Notes: generated by a model from the letters alone, not told the origin. A stretch of DNA of 62,929 bases from an uncultured Clostridium sp. (GCA_946497585.1 CAMMLF010000001.1:1-62929); one strand, 5' to 3'; shown: positions 45,677 through 57,900, counted from the first letter of the stretch. Numbers and translations: made by a program.

Positions 45677-46630
45677 ATGATAAAAATATATAATACAGAC
45701 ATTGTTACAGATAAATTTGAGGAGATAAATGAATATAGAGAAGGTTCATGGATAAATATGATAAATCCTAGCGATGATGAAATAAGAACAGTTTGCAGTA
45801 ATTTAAATATACAAGAAGATTTTATAAGATATTCACTAGATAGTGAAGAAAAAGCCAGAATAGATTATGAAGAAGATGATGACACAGTATTATTTATTAT
45901 GGACGTGCCTATTATAGAACAGGTAGAGAACCATGAAATATACACAACAATGCCATTTGGTATGATAGTGGTAAGAGATGATTTTATAATTACAGTTTCA
46001 TTAAAAGAATTAGATATACTAAAAGATTTTACGATTAACAAAGTAAAAGGATTTGCCACATACAAAAAAAGCAGATTTATTTTACAAGTAATGTACAAAA
46101 ATTCATCTAGTTATTTGAATTATTTAAAATTAATTAACAGGGAAACAGAAATTGCCGAAAATAGATTAAAAAGCTCTATGAAAAATAAAGCATTATTAAA
46201 ATTACTAGATTTGGAAAAATCTTTGGTATATTTTATAACATCTTTAAGAGCCAATGAAGCGGTAATGGAAAGAACTATAAAAATTAAGAACATTAAATTA
46301 TATGAAGATGATGAAGACATATTGGAAGATGCAATTATTGAAAACAAGCAAGCTATAGAAATGAGCAAAATATACAAAGATATATTAGATAGCACAATGG
46401 ACGCATATTCTTCTATAATTTCAAATAATCTAAATGAAGTAATGAAGCTTTTAACATCAATAACAATTATAATATCAATACCAACATTAATAGCTTCACT
46501 TTGGGGAATGAATGTTGAAGTACCTTTTGAGATAGAAAAATACGGATTTTGGATACTTTGCGGAATAGCATTTGTGGTTACAGCAGTTACAATTGTGCTA
46601 TTAAATAAAAAAGGATTGCTGGGAAAGTAG
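45677..46630 (+). CDS. corA: CorA-family magnesium transporter
   Basis: 317 residues. Cytoplasmic alpha/beta domain and long helix, then two C-terminal membrane helices with the signature LWGMNVEVPF (GMN selectivity motif) between them. Forms a pentameric Mg2+ (or Co2+) channel in the cell membrane. Ribosome site aggggga before ATG 45677. Normal family length. Confidence 0.92.
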   Translation: MIKIYNTDIVTDKFEEINEYREGSWINMINPSDDEIRTVCSNLNIQEDFIRYSLDSEEKARIDYEEDDDTVLFIMDVPIIEQVENHEIYTTMPFGMIVVRDDFIITVSLKELDILKDFTINKVKGFATYKKSRFILQVMYKNSSSYLNYLKLINRETEIAENRLKSSMKNKALLKLLDLEKSLVYFITSLRANEAVMERTIKIKNIKLYEDDEDILEDAIIENKQAIEMSKIYKDILDSTMDAYSSIISNNLNEVMKLLTSITIIISIPTLIASLWGMNVEVPFEIEKYGFWILCGIAFVVTAVTIVLLNKKGLLGK

Positions 46631-46659
46631 GAAATTATTAATAAAAATATTACAGAGCT

Positions 46660-46704
46660 CATCTCCAAAAAACGTGAAAAAACATCTCCAAAAAATGTGA
46701 AATA
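46660..46704 (+). repeat. Tandem 23-base repeat before the ABC-F gene
   Basis: catctccaaaaaa-cgtgaaa and catctccaaaaaa-tgtgaaa start at 46660 and 46683. Too AT-rich to be a clear terminator; perhaps a regulatory or transposition remnant. Confidence 0.4.
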
Positions 46705-46778
46705 GCACAAACTTAGCACTTGATAAATTAAACATAATTTAGTATAATTAATTTTATGAAAAAGAGCAAGGAGGAAGT

Positions 46779-48359
46779 ATGCTAACAGTTAATAATGTAT
46801 CAGTAAGATTTGGAAAAAGGTCACTATATGAAGATGTCAACATTAAATTTAACAAAGGATGTTGCTATGGTATTATAGGAGCAAATGGAACTGGAAAATC
46901 TACATTTTTAAAGGTACTTTCAGGTGAATTAGAACCAAGCAAAGGAGAGGTAAGCAAAGACAAAACAGAAAGAATATCTGTGCTTAACCAGAACCACTTT
47001 GCTTTTGAAGAATATACAGTAATTGATACAGTTATAATGGGTAATAAAGAATTATACCAAATAAAAACTGAAAAAGATGCAATTTATGCTAAACCTGACT
47101 TTAATGAAGAAGATGGCATGAAAGCAGCAAAGCTTGAAGAAAGATTTGCTGAGCTTGATGGTTGGAATGCTGAATCAGATGCACAGCAACTTTTAAATGA
47201 TTTAGGAATATCACCTGAAAAACATTATAAAGTGATGAGTGAAATAGAAGCAAAAGAAAAAGTTAAAATTTTGCTTGCTCAAGCATTGTTTGGAAATCCA
47301 GATATATTGCTTTTAGATGAGCCAACAAACGACCTAGACTTAAAAACTATTTCTTGGCTTGAAGAATTTTTAATTAATTTTGAAAACACTGTTATAGTAG
47401 TTTCACACGATAGATATTTCTTAAATAAAGTATGTACTCACATTTGTGATGTGGATTATGGGGAAATAAAGGTATACCCTGGTAACTATGACTTCTGGTA
47501 TGAATCTAGTCAATTAATTCAAAAGCAAATGAGAGAGCAGAACAAGAAAAAAGAAGAAAAAATCAAGGAATTACAAGAATTTATTGCAAGATTTAGCGCA
47601 AATGCTTCAAAATCTAAGCAAGCTACTTCTAGAAAAAAGTCACTTGAAAAAATACAACTTGATGAAATCAAACCATCAAATAGAAAATATCCATATATAG
47701 ATTTTAAACCAGACAGAGAACCGGGAAATGAAATACTTGAGGTTAAAAATTTAAGCAAAACTATAAATGGAGAAAAAATATTAGATAATATTTCATTTAA
47801 AGTAAAAGACAAAGATAAAATAGCAGTTTTAGCAGAAAATGAAAATGCAATTACGGTATTATTTCAAATTTTAGCTGGAGAGTTAGAGCCAGATGAAGGA
47901 GAAATAAAATGGGGAACAACAATTACAAATAGTTATTTCCCAAAGGATAATAGCTACTTATTTGAATCAAATGACTCAATAACTGATTGGCTAAGACAAT
48001 ATTCAAAAGACCCAGATGAAACATATGTAAGAAGCTTTTTAGGAAGAATGCTATTCTCTGGTGAAGAAGCATTAAAACCAGTAAATGTGCTATCTGGTGG
48101 AGAGAAGGTAAGATGTGTACTTTCAAAAATAATGTTATCAGGAGCAAACTTTTTAATATTTGATGAGCCAACAAACCACCTAGACATGGAAGCAATTACA
48201 TCATTAAATGAAGGAATGAAAAAGTTTACAGGAAACATTATTTTTACATCACATGACCATCAATTAACTGAAACAGTTGCTAATAGAATATTTGACATTA
48301 GAAAAGATGGATTTGTTGATAGAGAAATAACTTATAATGAATATTTAGGAATTGAATAA
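46779..48359 (+). CDS. ABC-F family ATPase
   Basis: 526 residues with two ATP-binding cassettes and no membrane helices. First cassette Walker A GANGTGKST and Walker B ILLLDEPTNDLD; second cassette Walker A is degenerate (AENENAITV), with signature LSGGEKVRC and Walker B FLIFDEPTNHLD. A basic linker (about 240-310) lies between. YkpA/YbiT-like members act on the ribosome in translation rescue. The degenerate second P-loop also occurs in known homologues of this subgroup. Confidence 0.88.
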   Translation: MLTVNNVSVRFGKRSLYEDVNIKFNKGCCYGIIGANGTGKSTFLKVLSGELEPSKGEVSKDKTERISVLNQNHFAFEEYTVIDTVIMGNKELYQIKTEKDAIYAKPDFNEEDGMKAAKLEERFAELDGWNAESDAQQLLNDLGISPEKHYKVMSEIEAKEKVKILLAQALFGNPDILLLDEPTNDLDLKTISWLEEFLINFENTVIVVSHDRYFLNKVCTHICDVDYGEIKVYPGNYDFWYESSQLIQKQMREQNKKKEEKIKELQEFIARFSANASKSKQATSRKKSLEKIQLDEIKPSNRKYPYIDFKPDREPGNEILEVKNLSKTINGEKILDNISFKVKDKDKIAVLAENENAITVLFQILAGELEPDEGEIKWGTTITNSYFPKDNSYLFESNDSITDWLRQYSKDPDETYVRSFLGRMLFSGEEALKPVNVLSGGEKVRCVLSKIMLSGANFLIFDEPTNHLDMEAITSLNEGMKKFTGNIIFTSHDHQLTETVANRIFDIRKDGFVDREITYNEYLGIE

Positions 48360-48369
48360 AAAATAAAAG

Positions 48370-48413
48370 AAGGTCAAAATTAATAAGAAAAACTTATAAT
48401 TTTGGCCTTTTTG
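48370..48413 (+). terminator. Terminator of the ABC-F gene
   Basis: Long stem aaggtcaaaattaataag / cttataattttggcctt followed by a T-run. Confidence 0.75.
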
Positions 48414-48442
48414 TTTTAGTAAAAATCCCATAATAGATTGAT

Positions 48443-48476
48443 AAAAAAAAAAGAGCCCCGCCGGAAAGCCGGCGGG
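48443..48476 (-). terminator. GC-rich terminator of the orphan gene at 48486
   Basis: Perfect 8-bp stem cccgccgg/ccggcggg, loop aaag, followed on the minus strand by a T-run (plus A-run 48443-48452). Its GC content matches the imported gene, not the surroundings. Confidence 0.85.
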
Positions 48477-48485
48477 ACCGGTGAT

Positions 48486-48719
48486 TTAGGCGATTGACGG
48501 TCGCGACATCGGGCTGAACCATTGCGACGGGAAGCTGCCTATCCGACTACCGTAGTAGTCGTAGATGCTCAGAAAGAGCATCCCGGCCTTCTCGTTGGTA
48601 CCTTTTACAATGTACTGATTGCCAATCCGGAGTAAATCCGGATTACCATCCGACAGCGGACACCTATAAGGTGCCTTCCCGACGAACCGCACTTCAACCA
48701 TTGCTTCTTTTTGATACAA
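48486..48719 (-). CDS. GC-rich orphan small protein, CGG used as Arg
   Basis: 77 residues from TTG 48719 (gaggtg 7 bases upstream), or shorter from an internal ATG. Sequence VEVRFVGKAPYRCPLSDGN, IGNQYIVKGTNEKAGMLFL, IYDYYGSRIGSFPSQWF suggests an SH3-like beta barrel. Codons are GC-rich and two are in-frame CGG (48543-48545, 48627-48629 on plus) read as Arg. It brings its own GC-rich terminator, so gene plus terminator look like one imported piece within AT-rich chromosome. Confidence 0.6.
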   Translation of the reverse strand: MYQKEAMVEVRFVGKAPYRCPLSDGNPDLLRIGNQYIVKGTNEKAGMLFLSIYDYYGSRIGSFPSQWFSPMSRPSIA

Positions 48720-48799
48720 TTTTTTTCACCTCTTTGTAGATTTGGGTACTTATTATTATATCACATTATGTAAAGAAATGCAAATTTCGGATTTAAACT

Positions 48800-48881
48800 C
48801 AAAAAATAAGCTGTTTTGGGAAGGTGTCCCCAAAAACAAAAAATAAGCTGTTTTTGTGAAAGTGCCACAAAAACAGCTTAA
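48800..48881 (-). repeat. Tandem 37-base repeat forming the terminator of the HD-GYP gene
   Basis: Two 37-base units (48800-48836, 48837-48873) begin caaaaaataagctgttttt or close variants. The second forms the 14-bp stem aagctgtttttgtg/cacaaaaacagctt (48845-48858, 48866-48879), the first a shorter stem. On the minus strand a T-rich run follows, so it ends the kinase-regulator transcript. Confidence 0.65.
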
Positions 48882-48885
48882 AACA

Positions 48886-49938
48886 TCATTCATATTTCTT
48901 TTTAATTTCATCTATTTCATCATAATGATTATCTATTATATCTAAGAATACAGAGCCTATGTGAGGGTCAAACTGTGTTCCTAAATTTTTCATAATTTCA
49001 TCTCTTACCACTTCTTTAGGTAAGCTATCTCTGTAAACCCTTTTTGAAGACATAGCATCAAAAGAATCGGCAACAGCAGCTATTCTAGCCATATAAGGTA
49101 TATCTTCTCCAGAAAGTCCTTCTGGATAACCTCTACCATCAAATCTTTCATGATGATATTTTACAAAAGGAATAATGTTTTTAAATACATCGCAATCACC
49201 AAGTATTTGAACTCCAATCATAGGATGTTTTTTTATTTCTGCATATTCTTCATCAGTAAGCTTACCATTTTTCAATAATATAGTATCTGGGATACCAATT
49301 TTACCTACATCATGGAATAAACCACCAACTCTTAAATCTTCAAGTTCGCTATCGCTTAAACCTAGGTATTTTCCAATTAAAACTGAGTAAGCAGAAACTC
49401 TATCTGAGTGACCTCTAGTATAAGAATCCTTTGCTTCAACAGTAGCTCTGATGGTTTGAATTATGTCCATATAAGCTTTTTCTAATTTTTTATTTGCATC
49501 AGTAAGCTGTTCATTCATATCACTAATAGTTTGTCTTTGCTCAATTGACTTTATACCAGATTCTATTAATAATAAAAGTTGGTCAAAATTATCACTTTTT
49601 TCACAATAACCTTGAATATCTAGCTGTTTAATAGTATCTAGTGGAGGTGCTAAATCTTTATGTCCTGTAAGTAACAATATGTATAAGTCTTTATCAAATT
49701 TTCTGATTTCTGCTACTACTTGGTCCCCATGAAGAGGGTCCATTATAAAGTCAAGCAATAATAAATCATATTTTGTCTTTTTCATTTCTTCTAAGGCATC
49801 AAGCGGATTAGTAAATGTTTTTAAATCATAACCATTTCTTTTTAATACTACCGTTAATGAGTCTAATATTCCAGGGTCATCATCAACAGCAATTATTTTA
49901 TATGGTGAAGATACAGTCTCTTGAATATATTTTCTCAT
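48886..49938 (-). CDS. Response regulator with HD-GYP phosphodiesterase domain
   Basis: 350 residues. Receiver domain 1-125 with phosphoacceptor Asp in YDLLLLDFIMDP, a short helix, then HD-GYP domain (about 165-345) with GLFHDVGKIGIPD, KHPMIGVQIL and YHHERFDGRGYPEGL. HD-GYP domains degrade cyclic di-GMP or other cyclic dinucleotides. Follows the histidine kinase gene by 72 bases on the same strand, so they are likely partners. Confidence 0.9.
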   Translation of the reverse strand: MRKYIQETVSSPYKIIAVDDDPGILDSLTVVLKRNGYDLKTFTNPLDALEEMKKTKYDLLLLDFIMDPLHGDQVVAEIRKFDKDLYILLLTGHKDLAPPLDTIKQLDIQGYCEKSDNFDQLLLLIESGIKSIEQRQTISDMNEQLTDANKKLEKAYMDIIQTIRATVEAKDSYTRGHSDRVSAYSVLIGKYLGLSDSELEDLRVGGLFHDVGKIGIPDTILLKNGKLTDEEYAEIKKHPMIGVQILGDCDVFKNIIPFVKYHHERFDGRGYPEGLSGEDIPYMARIAAVADSFDAMSSKRVYRDSLPKEVVRDEIMKNLGTQFDPHIGSVFLDIIDNHYDEIDEIKKKYE

Positions 49939-50010
49939 ATATACCTCCTAGTTTTTTGAATTAAATTATAAAATTTATCTATAGTATAAAAAGGTTCTTA
50001 TACTAACATT

Positions 50011-51822
50011 TTATTCTTTAGGTAAAAGAATATTAAACCTTGTGCCCTTACCAACTTCAGATTCAAAATTCATATCACCTTTAAAATGACCTTTTATTGT
50101 TGAGTAAGACATAAATAAGCCTAGTCCAGTACCTTTTTGACCTTTAGTTGTTATCATCTGACTGAACAACTTATCTTGTACCTCTTTAGAAATTCCACAT
50201 CCATGGTCAATAACTGAAATTAATAATTTATTATCCTTACTATCAACAACTAAATCAATAGATTGATTTGGTTTTCCATTATATGCTTGTATCGCATTAG
50301 ATATTAGGTTATTTATTACTTGCACTAAACTGTTTATATTACCTAATATTTGTGTGTTCTCACTAACCTTATAATCAATATTTAAAGTAACCAAAGCATT
50401 TTTTAATTCATGCTTCATCAATATATTTACTCTGTTTAATAATTCTTTAACAGTGAATAAAATAGGTTTTTCATCATTCATATTAACAGCTTGACCTTTA
50501 ACAGCTGTTATAACATCTGACATATATGAGTCATAAGTTCTTATTTTAGAAATCCAACTACTCATATCATTAGCAATTGCATGGTGGTCTTCTTTGGTTA
50601 CCTCAGGGTCATCAATTGATTTTTTATATTCTGTAATTAAATCTTCTAAACCATCAGCAGCACCTGAAATTGACATTATAGGTGTTTTTAAGTTATGAGC
50701 TATACCACCAATCATTTGTCCAAGTGATGCCAAACGTTCTCTTTCCATCAAAGTATTTTGATTTTTCTCTAAGTTTTGCATATCTATTAAATGCTGAGTA
50801 ATATCTTTAAATAATATTAATACTCCTATGCAATTTCCATCTTCATATATACCACTTATTTCTACATTATAATGCTTTTCTGTGTTCTTAAGAGCTACTT
50901 GCAATTTATATACTTTTTCATCTTTTTTAGCACTTGAAATACAGGTTTTTAAACTACCTTTTTGTGCAATAATGTTTTTTGGAAAATTTAAATCAAATAA
51001 ACTTTTTCCTATTAAGCTACTTTTACTTATATTAAATACATTTTCAAATGGCTTATTACAATCAGATATAATGCAATCTTGGTTTAATACTAAGTACAAG
51101 TCAGACATTTGGTCAACAACTCTTTTTAAAGCAATTGGAGCAATACTTAAAAAGTTATATCTAAGTATGGCAACACCAAATAATAGTATTGTAACAATAA
51201 ATGAAATTGGAGTTACATATATATTGTAACTAAAAAACAACATTCCACAAACATTTACTAAAATTGGAATTAAAGCTCCAACTAAGATTAGCATTGATTG
51301 CTTAGAACGCATAGAAGATTTCTTTACAGAAGCTCTTAATAATATAATTATATCTACTGCAAATAATCCATATGTATACAAAGAATGTAAATAAAAATAT
51401 GGTCCAAATTCTGCCTCACCAGATATTAATGAATAGTTACTATAAAATAAGTGATGAATGTCATTAGTCCATAATACAATCAAAGTAATAACTGGTACTA
51501 TAAAAAGCAATAAATACCACTTTTTAAAATGTATTTCTCCTTTAGCAAATATGTATGCAACAAAGAATAAAGCAACAGGAGTCAATACAACAGGCAAATA
51601 GGTAAAATAATCAACATAAATGGCATAATCAGCTGAGACCAAATTTATAATTAAGATTTGTACAATAAGGCTTATACACCATAACATCATGCACAACATT
51701 GTAAATTCAAAAGCTACAACAAGTTGACTATGTTTATTACCTCTTTTTCTAATATAATAAAGTACCACTAATTCTAATATTACTGTAATCAATAATGCTA
51801 TAAAGTAGCCACTAAATAACAT
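50011..51822 (-). CDS. Sensor histidine kinase with multi-pass N-terminal sensor
   Basis: 603 residues from ATG 51822 (gaggaggg upstream). About seven membrane helices in residues 1-225 (7TM-type sensor), a PAS domain (DLYLVLNQDCIISDCNKPFE), phosphoacceptor H-box (GQMIGGIAHNLKTPIMSIS), N-box (NNLISNAIQAY), G-boxes (DHGCGISKE, GTGLGLFMS). A membrane sensor of a small hydrophobic signal would fit. Transcribed in one direction after the NRPS with an 80-base gap. Confidence 0.88.
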   Translation of the reverse strand: MLFSGYFIALLITVILELVVLYYIRKRGNKHSQLVVAFEFTMLCMMLWCISLIVQILIINLVSADYAIYVDYFTYLPVVLTPVALFFVAYIFAKGEIHFKKWYLLLFIVPVITLIVLWTNDIHHLFYSNYSLISGEAEFGPYFYLHSLYTYGLFAVDIIILLRASVKKSSMRSKQSMLILVGALIPILVNVCGMLFFSYNIYVTPISFIVTILLFGVAILRYNFLSIAPIALKRVVDQMSDLYLVLNQDCIISDCNKPFENVFNISKSSLIGKSLFDLNFPKNIIAQKGSLKTCISSAKKDEKVYKLQVALKNTEKHYNVEISGIYEDGNCIGVLILFKDITQHLIDMQNLEKNQNTLMERERLASLGQMIGGIAHNLKTPIMSISGAADGLEDLITEYKKSIDDPEVTKEDHHAIANDMSSWISKIRTYDSYMSDVITAVKGQAVNMNDEKPILFTVKELLNRVNILMKHELKNALVTLNIDYKVSENTQILGNINSLVQVINNLISNAIQAYNGKPNQSIDLVVDSKDNKLLISVIDHGCGISKEVQDKLFSQMITTKGQKGTGLGLFMSYSTIKGHFKGDMNFESEVGKGTRFNILLPKE

Positions 51823-51902
51823 AATTACCCTCCTCATAAGTTCTTTGAAATAAAGTTTCATAGTATGGCTAAATAATAGCCATATCTATGTTATGAAACT
51901 TT

Positions 51903-54900
51903 TTATAAATTTTTTAGAATTTTCTCAATATATTCTTTTGTAACAATTGGCCAACTAAAATCAGCTTTATCCAAGAATTTTAAAGTAAATTTATTAGTTA
52001 TTTTTAAATTGGTTTTATAAATTAAATTCTTGTTCTTATCTAAATCATTTAATAAAACACTAACTTTGTCAGCATCATTACTATTAAATAATAAGTTGTT
52101 TAGATGAGTTTTAAATGTTTCATCATCTACTACACTTATATCATATCCTAACTCATTTAAATATTCAAGGAAAATATTTATATACAAATGATTAGAATTA
52201 TATAAATGAAGTACAGTCATTGGATAAGTATAATATTTCATGCATACTACAATTGATTCAGCTACTTTATCGACAGGACTAAATTCTATATAATTATTTA
52301 AAATAGATTTTGGTAATTCTTTTAAGAATAAGAATGCCTTAAGTCTATTCAAAAATGCATTATCACTGCTATTTTCTTGGAATTTTCCATCTGTATATCT
52401 ATTAGTAATATTACCAATTCTAAGTACAAGACCTTTTAATTTTTTATTTGCAATTTCTTCTAATACATATTTTTCGGCTTCGAATTTGCTTCTTACATAA
52501 ACATTGTCTAAAGGCTGACTAATAAATAAATTATTTTCACCAAAATATATAGTCCTCTTTGGTGTATAACTACTTGGAAGTGATGTCATAGTATTGCCAG
52601 ATACACTTATTGTAGAAGTTTGATAAAATTCTTTATTAAATTCTTCACAAAATTTAACTAGATTTTTAACACCAATAACATTTATTTTTTCAAACTCTCC
52701 ATAATAGCCATAATGTTTAACAGAAGCAGCACAGTTTACAACTGTTTGAACTTCCTTTCCTAAAAAGCTATACACATCACTTGAAGTTCCAAAATTGTCG
52801 TTTGTAATATCACCAGCGATTACAAATAATCTTTTACCAAATAGATTACTTAAATCACTTCCAAAATAATATTGGAATTTACGCTTTAATTTGTTTTCGG
52901 GTGAAGTGCTAGGGTCTTTACGTATTAAACAATATATTTTTATATCATCAATTTTTAACAACTCTGCTAAAACATGTATACCTAAAAATCCAGTTGCACC
53001 AACAAGTAGAACATTTTTAAGCATTTTTTGTTTTAACTTCATACTTCTAAATGTTGTATTTTTCTTTAACAATTTGTCAATTTTTTTGAAATCCTTTTTG
53101 GTGTATGTTGGCATTAATTTTTGAGTTATATGGTTTTCTATAAAGTTAGCTAAATCATGAATTGTATTGTTTTTAAATAAATCTCCATAATTAATATTGT
53201 AATTAAGCTTCATCAATTCAATTTGTAGTTTTAGTGCACTTAAAGAATCTCCACCAATATCAAAGAAATTATCATTTATACTTATTTCTTCTAAAGATAA
53301 TATTGTTCTCCATATATTTAAAATCTTATTCTCTAATTCAGTTTTTGGAACAACAATTTCTTTTGCTTCAAAAACAGGCTCAGGTAAAACTTTTCTATTT
53401 ATTTTTCCATTAGGTGTATACTTAAATGTTTCCAATTGTACTAAATAACTTGGAACCATATAATTTGGAAGTTTTTTTGCCAAAGATTTTTTTAGAAGAG
53501 ATAGTGAAACTCTACCATCTGCAACAAAATATCCGCACAAAATATCTCTGCCTTGAACATTTTTTACTGTTACTACTGCATCTCTTACACCTTTATAACT
53601 ACATATATCTGTTTCTATTTCACCAAGCTCTATTCTTAAACCATGAACTTTTACTTGAAAATCTGCTCTTCCTAAACATTCCAATTCACCATTAGGAAGA
53701 AGTTTTACTAAATCACCAGAATTATAGATTCTTTCATTTCCGTAATTTATATATTTTTCAGCCGTAAGCTCTGGTCTATTTTTATATCCAATAGAAACTC
53801 CATCACCGCCTATATATAACATACCAGGTACATTATATGGTACAAAATTCATATCATTATCTAAAACAAATACATGAGTATTTGGCATTGGTTCACCTAT
53901 ATTGATTTTATTTGTATCAGTCAAATCTTTAAGAGTTGAACCAATGGTTGTTTCTGTTGGACCATACATATTGTATATTCTAGCTTTTGTAACCTTTTTA
54001 ATATTTTTTAATAAATCTAATGGGAAAGGTTCTCCTGCTAAAGATATTATTTTCAATTTTTGTAAGTATGGTAAATTTTCAGTCATAAGTAATTTAAATT
54101 TTGATGGTGTTGTTTGAATTACATCTACTTTATTTTTTAAGCATAAATCATTTAATAGTATAGGATTATTTTGTTCCTCATTACTTGCCATAACAACTTT
54201 CATACCTGTACATAATGGAAGTAAGCTTTCAAAAGCAAATATATCAAAACACATAGTAGTAATAGAAACCATTATTAAGTTCTTAAGTGGCATTTTATTA
54301 AACATACCACAAATAAAGTTTACAACTCCTTGTTGTTTTACCATAACTCCTTTAGGCTTTCCGGTAGAACCAGATGTATATATTAAGTAGGCAACACTAT
54401 CTGGAGTTTGATTTGTCTTAAATTCTTTATAAGTTTTATAATTGCTTTCATCATCTACTAAAATAGCTTTAACAGGAACTATATCTTTATATTTATTTTC
54501 TGTTAAAATTACATTTACTTCGCTATCTTCAATGATATATTTAATTCTTTCCTCAGGGTAAGTAGGGTCAATAGGAATATACCCACTACCAGCTTTTAAT
54601 ATAGCAAGCTGAGAAATAATAAGGCTATCACTTCTATCCATAAGCATACCAACAACCTCATTATCTCCAAGGCTATGCAAATAGTAAGCAAGTTTATTAA
54701 CTTTATCTTGTAATTCTTTATATGTATATTTTTTTTCTCCAAATACTAGAGCAGTTTTATTTGGTGTTTTCTTAACTTGTTTTTCAAATAAATCTATAAT
54801 TCTGTCCTCTTTAAGATAATCTAAAGTAGGGTAAATATTTGGAATGTTTGATAACATTTGTATTTGAGATATTTGAATATCATTATTTGATAAAACTGCC

Positions 54901-57900
54901 TTTATTATATTGTTATAGCAATCAAGTAAATTTTCCATAAAGAGCTTACTAAATAATTTAGTACAATATTCAAGTCTAAGTTTAAAACCCTCATCATTTG
55001 GTGTAACTTCTAATGAAAAATCAAATTTAGAAGTTTTATTTTCTGGTATATAATATTCTACTGGAATTCCACCAAAATCAAATTTAGGTATACCTTCACT
55101 TTCATAAGTAAAAAGTACATCAAAAACTGGACTTCGACTAGTATCTCTTACAACATTTAACTTCTTTACTAATTCATCAAAAGGATATGCTTGATGATTA
55201 TATGCATTTAAACAATTATTTTTTACAAGTTCTAAGAAATCTGAAAACTTGTTAGTTGATTGAACATTTTGCTTAATTGCTAAAGTATTAACAAACATAC
55301 CAATCACATCATGAAGCTGAGGATTGTTTCTTCCAATAACAGGACTTCCAATAACTATGTCATTTTGCATAGTATATTTGTATAGTAATATGTAAAAACA
55401 AGATAGTAAAAACATATATGGAGTAACATTATACTTTTTACATACACTTGATATGTCTGATAAATTATTTAATGATAAATATACATTATTTCCTTCATAT
55501 GACTTAACTGCAGTTCTCTCAAATTCAGTAGGCATATTAAGAATAGGAATTTCATCTTTAAATTGGTTTATCCAATAATCTTCGTCCTCTTTAAGTACTT
55601 TTTCAGAAACGGCATAATCAATATAGTCAATTTTAGAAGGTTTTACCTCTTTATCATTGTATAAATCACATAATTCCTTCATAAAAATGGCAATTGATGA
55701 GCCATCACAAATTATGTGATGAATATCTAATTGTAATAGGTACTTGTTTTCGTAATGGTCTAACTCAACATGTATTAATGGAGCTTTGCCTAAATTAAAT
55801 GGTTTAACAAATTCATCATTTTTATAATTACAAGTTTTCAAACTAAAATCTACTTTTGGTACAAGTTTTTGTACTACATCATTATTTTCTAAAACAAAAT
55901 ATGTTTTAAAAGCATCATGAGAGTTCAAAACTTTTCTTATAGATTCTTCTAATTTTTGCACATCAGGTTTGCGACTGAAAACAAGGCCAAAAGGTGTGTT
56001 ATAAGCTAAACTATCAGGCTCCATATTAACTGTATAAAAAATTCTTCTTTGAGCTGATGAAACTGGATATGAGCTTGCTTCTTTATGCTTTTTTATAATA
56101 TGTGAATTTTTTTCATCACTTGAAGTGCTTAAAGTTTCAACATATTTTGCTAAATCTGAAATACAAGGATAAGTGTAAATATCTTGTATTGAAACTTTTA
56201 AATTCATTTTGCTATATATTTCAGATACAAACCTAATAATAGCAAGGGAGTCAGCTCCCATATCAAAGAAATTAGCTTTGGCACTTATTTTTTCTTTATC
56301 AAAAATATCTTTACTGATTTTTTCTAATTTCTTTTCTGTATTAGTTTCACAAGGTACAAAATCCTCTTCTTTAACAACAATTTCAGGTAATTTTTTTGTA
56401 TCAATTTTACCATTTAAAGTAATAGGGAATGTATCTAATTGCATAATATGAGAAGGTACCATGTATTTAGGTAACAATTTTGAAAGTGATAATTTAAAAT
56501 CATTTTCACTAACTTTTGTATTTGCTTGTACAAATGAACAAATACAATCAGTACCACTAACATTTTTTATAACTGTTACTGCATTATTTACATCAGGCAA
56601 TTGCATTATTTTATTTGTTATCTCGTCAAGCTCAATACGTAAACCATGTAATTTTATTTGATTATCGCTTCTTCCTAAATAAATCAATTTACCATCAGAC
56701 GAAATCATACCTAAGTCACCAGTATGATATATACCGTTAAAATCATATTTGTTTATATAACCTTTACCTACGCCATCGCCTTCAATCACAATCTCACCTT
56801 GGGTATTTACAGGCAATATATTATTGGTTGAATTCATAATATAAATCTTAGTATTTAAGAAAGGATAACCAATACAAAGGTCATTTTCATTAACTAGATT
56901 ATTTGAAGCACAAACTGTACATTCAGAAGGACCATAACTATTATATATTTGTGCTTTTGTCGCCTTTTTTAGCTTTTGGTAGAAAGATTTTTTTAATACT
57001 TCACCGCCAACTTGTATTATTTTAACGTTTTTTAAACAATCAGCTTCAGAAAGCAATAAATCAAGCTTCGAAGGTGTCGCTAAAAGAAAATCTACATTAT
57101 AATCTTTAATAAGCTTACTAGTAAAAGCAGGTATTTTTTGCTCATCATCATCTGCAAATATTACTGTTTTACCATCAAGAATAGGTACAAAATTTTCAAC
57201 TATAAAAATATCAAAAGCGACAGTGGCAGCGCTTAAAAATGTATTACATTTGCTAGAACCTATTTGATTCTTGTAGCCATTTAATAAGTTGATAATGCCA
57301 ATTCTCTTAAGCTCAACTCCTTTTGGAGTACCAGTAGAGCCAGATGTATAATTAATACAAAATCTATCTTCATTTGAAGAATCTACTTTAAGTAGAGAAG
57401 TGTTAAAATTTGATGTGCTTGTCTTAGAAGCACTTTTATTAGATGAACTATCTTTAGACTCTACGACTACATCATTAGATAGCACTTCATCAATATTTAT
57501 ACAATCATAATTCAAATATAAATTAGTCAAAACAAATTTTGAATTAGCATTTGTTAGCATATAATTAATTCTGTCTTCAGGAAGACTAGGATCAATAAGC
57601 ATATAACTAGCGCCAGTTTTTAGTACTCCCCAAATAGAAATAGGTATATTTAACGAACGATTAAACATTATTCCTATAACGTCATCTTTATTAACACCTT
57701 TTGTCAACAAATAATTTGCAATGATATTTGACTTTTCATCTAACTCTTTATATGTTAAAGGTTGAGATTTAAAAATATAAGCAGTTTCATTTTCGTGTGC
57801 TTTAACAGCCTTTTCAAAAATGTTAACTAAACTCTCATTTTTATCATAATCAAAATGAGTATTATTAAAATCATTTATTATTTTTTCATCATCATCACAC

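Noticed and set aside
53426..53695. Open frames opposite the NRPS
   Set aside because: Antisense shadows of the NRPS codons without ribosome sites.
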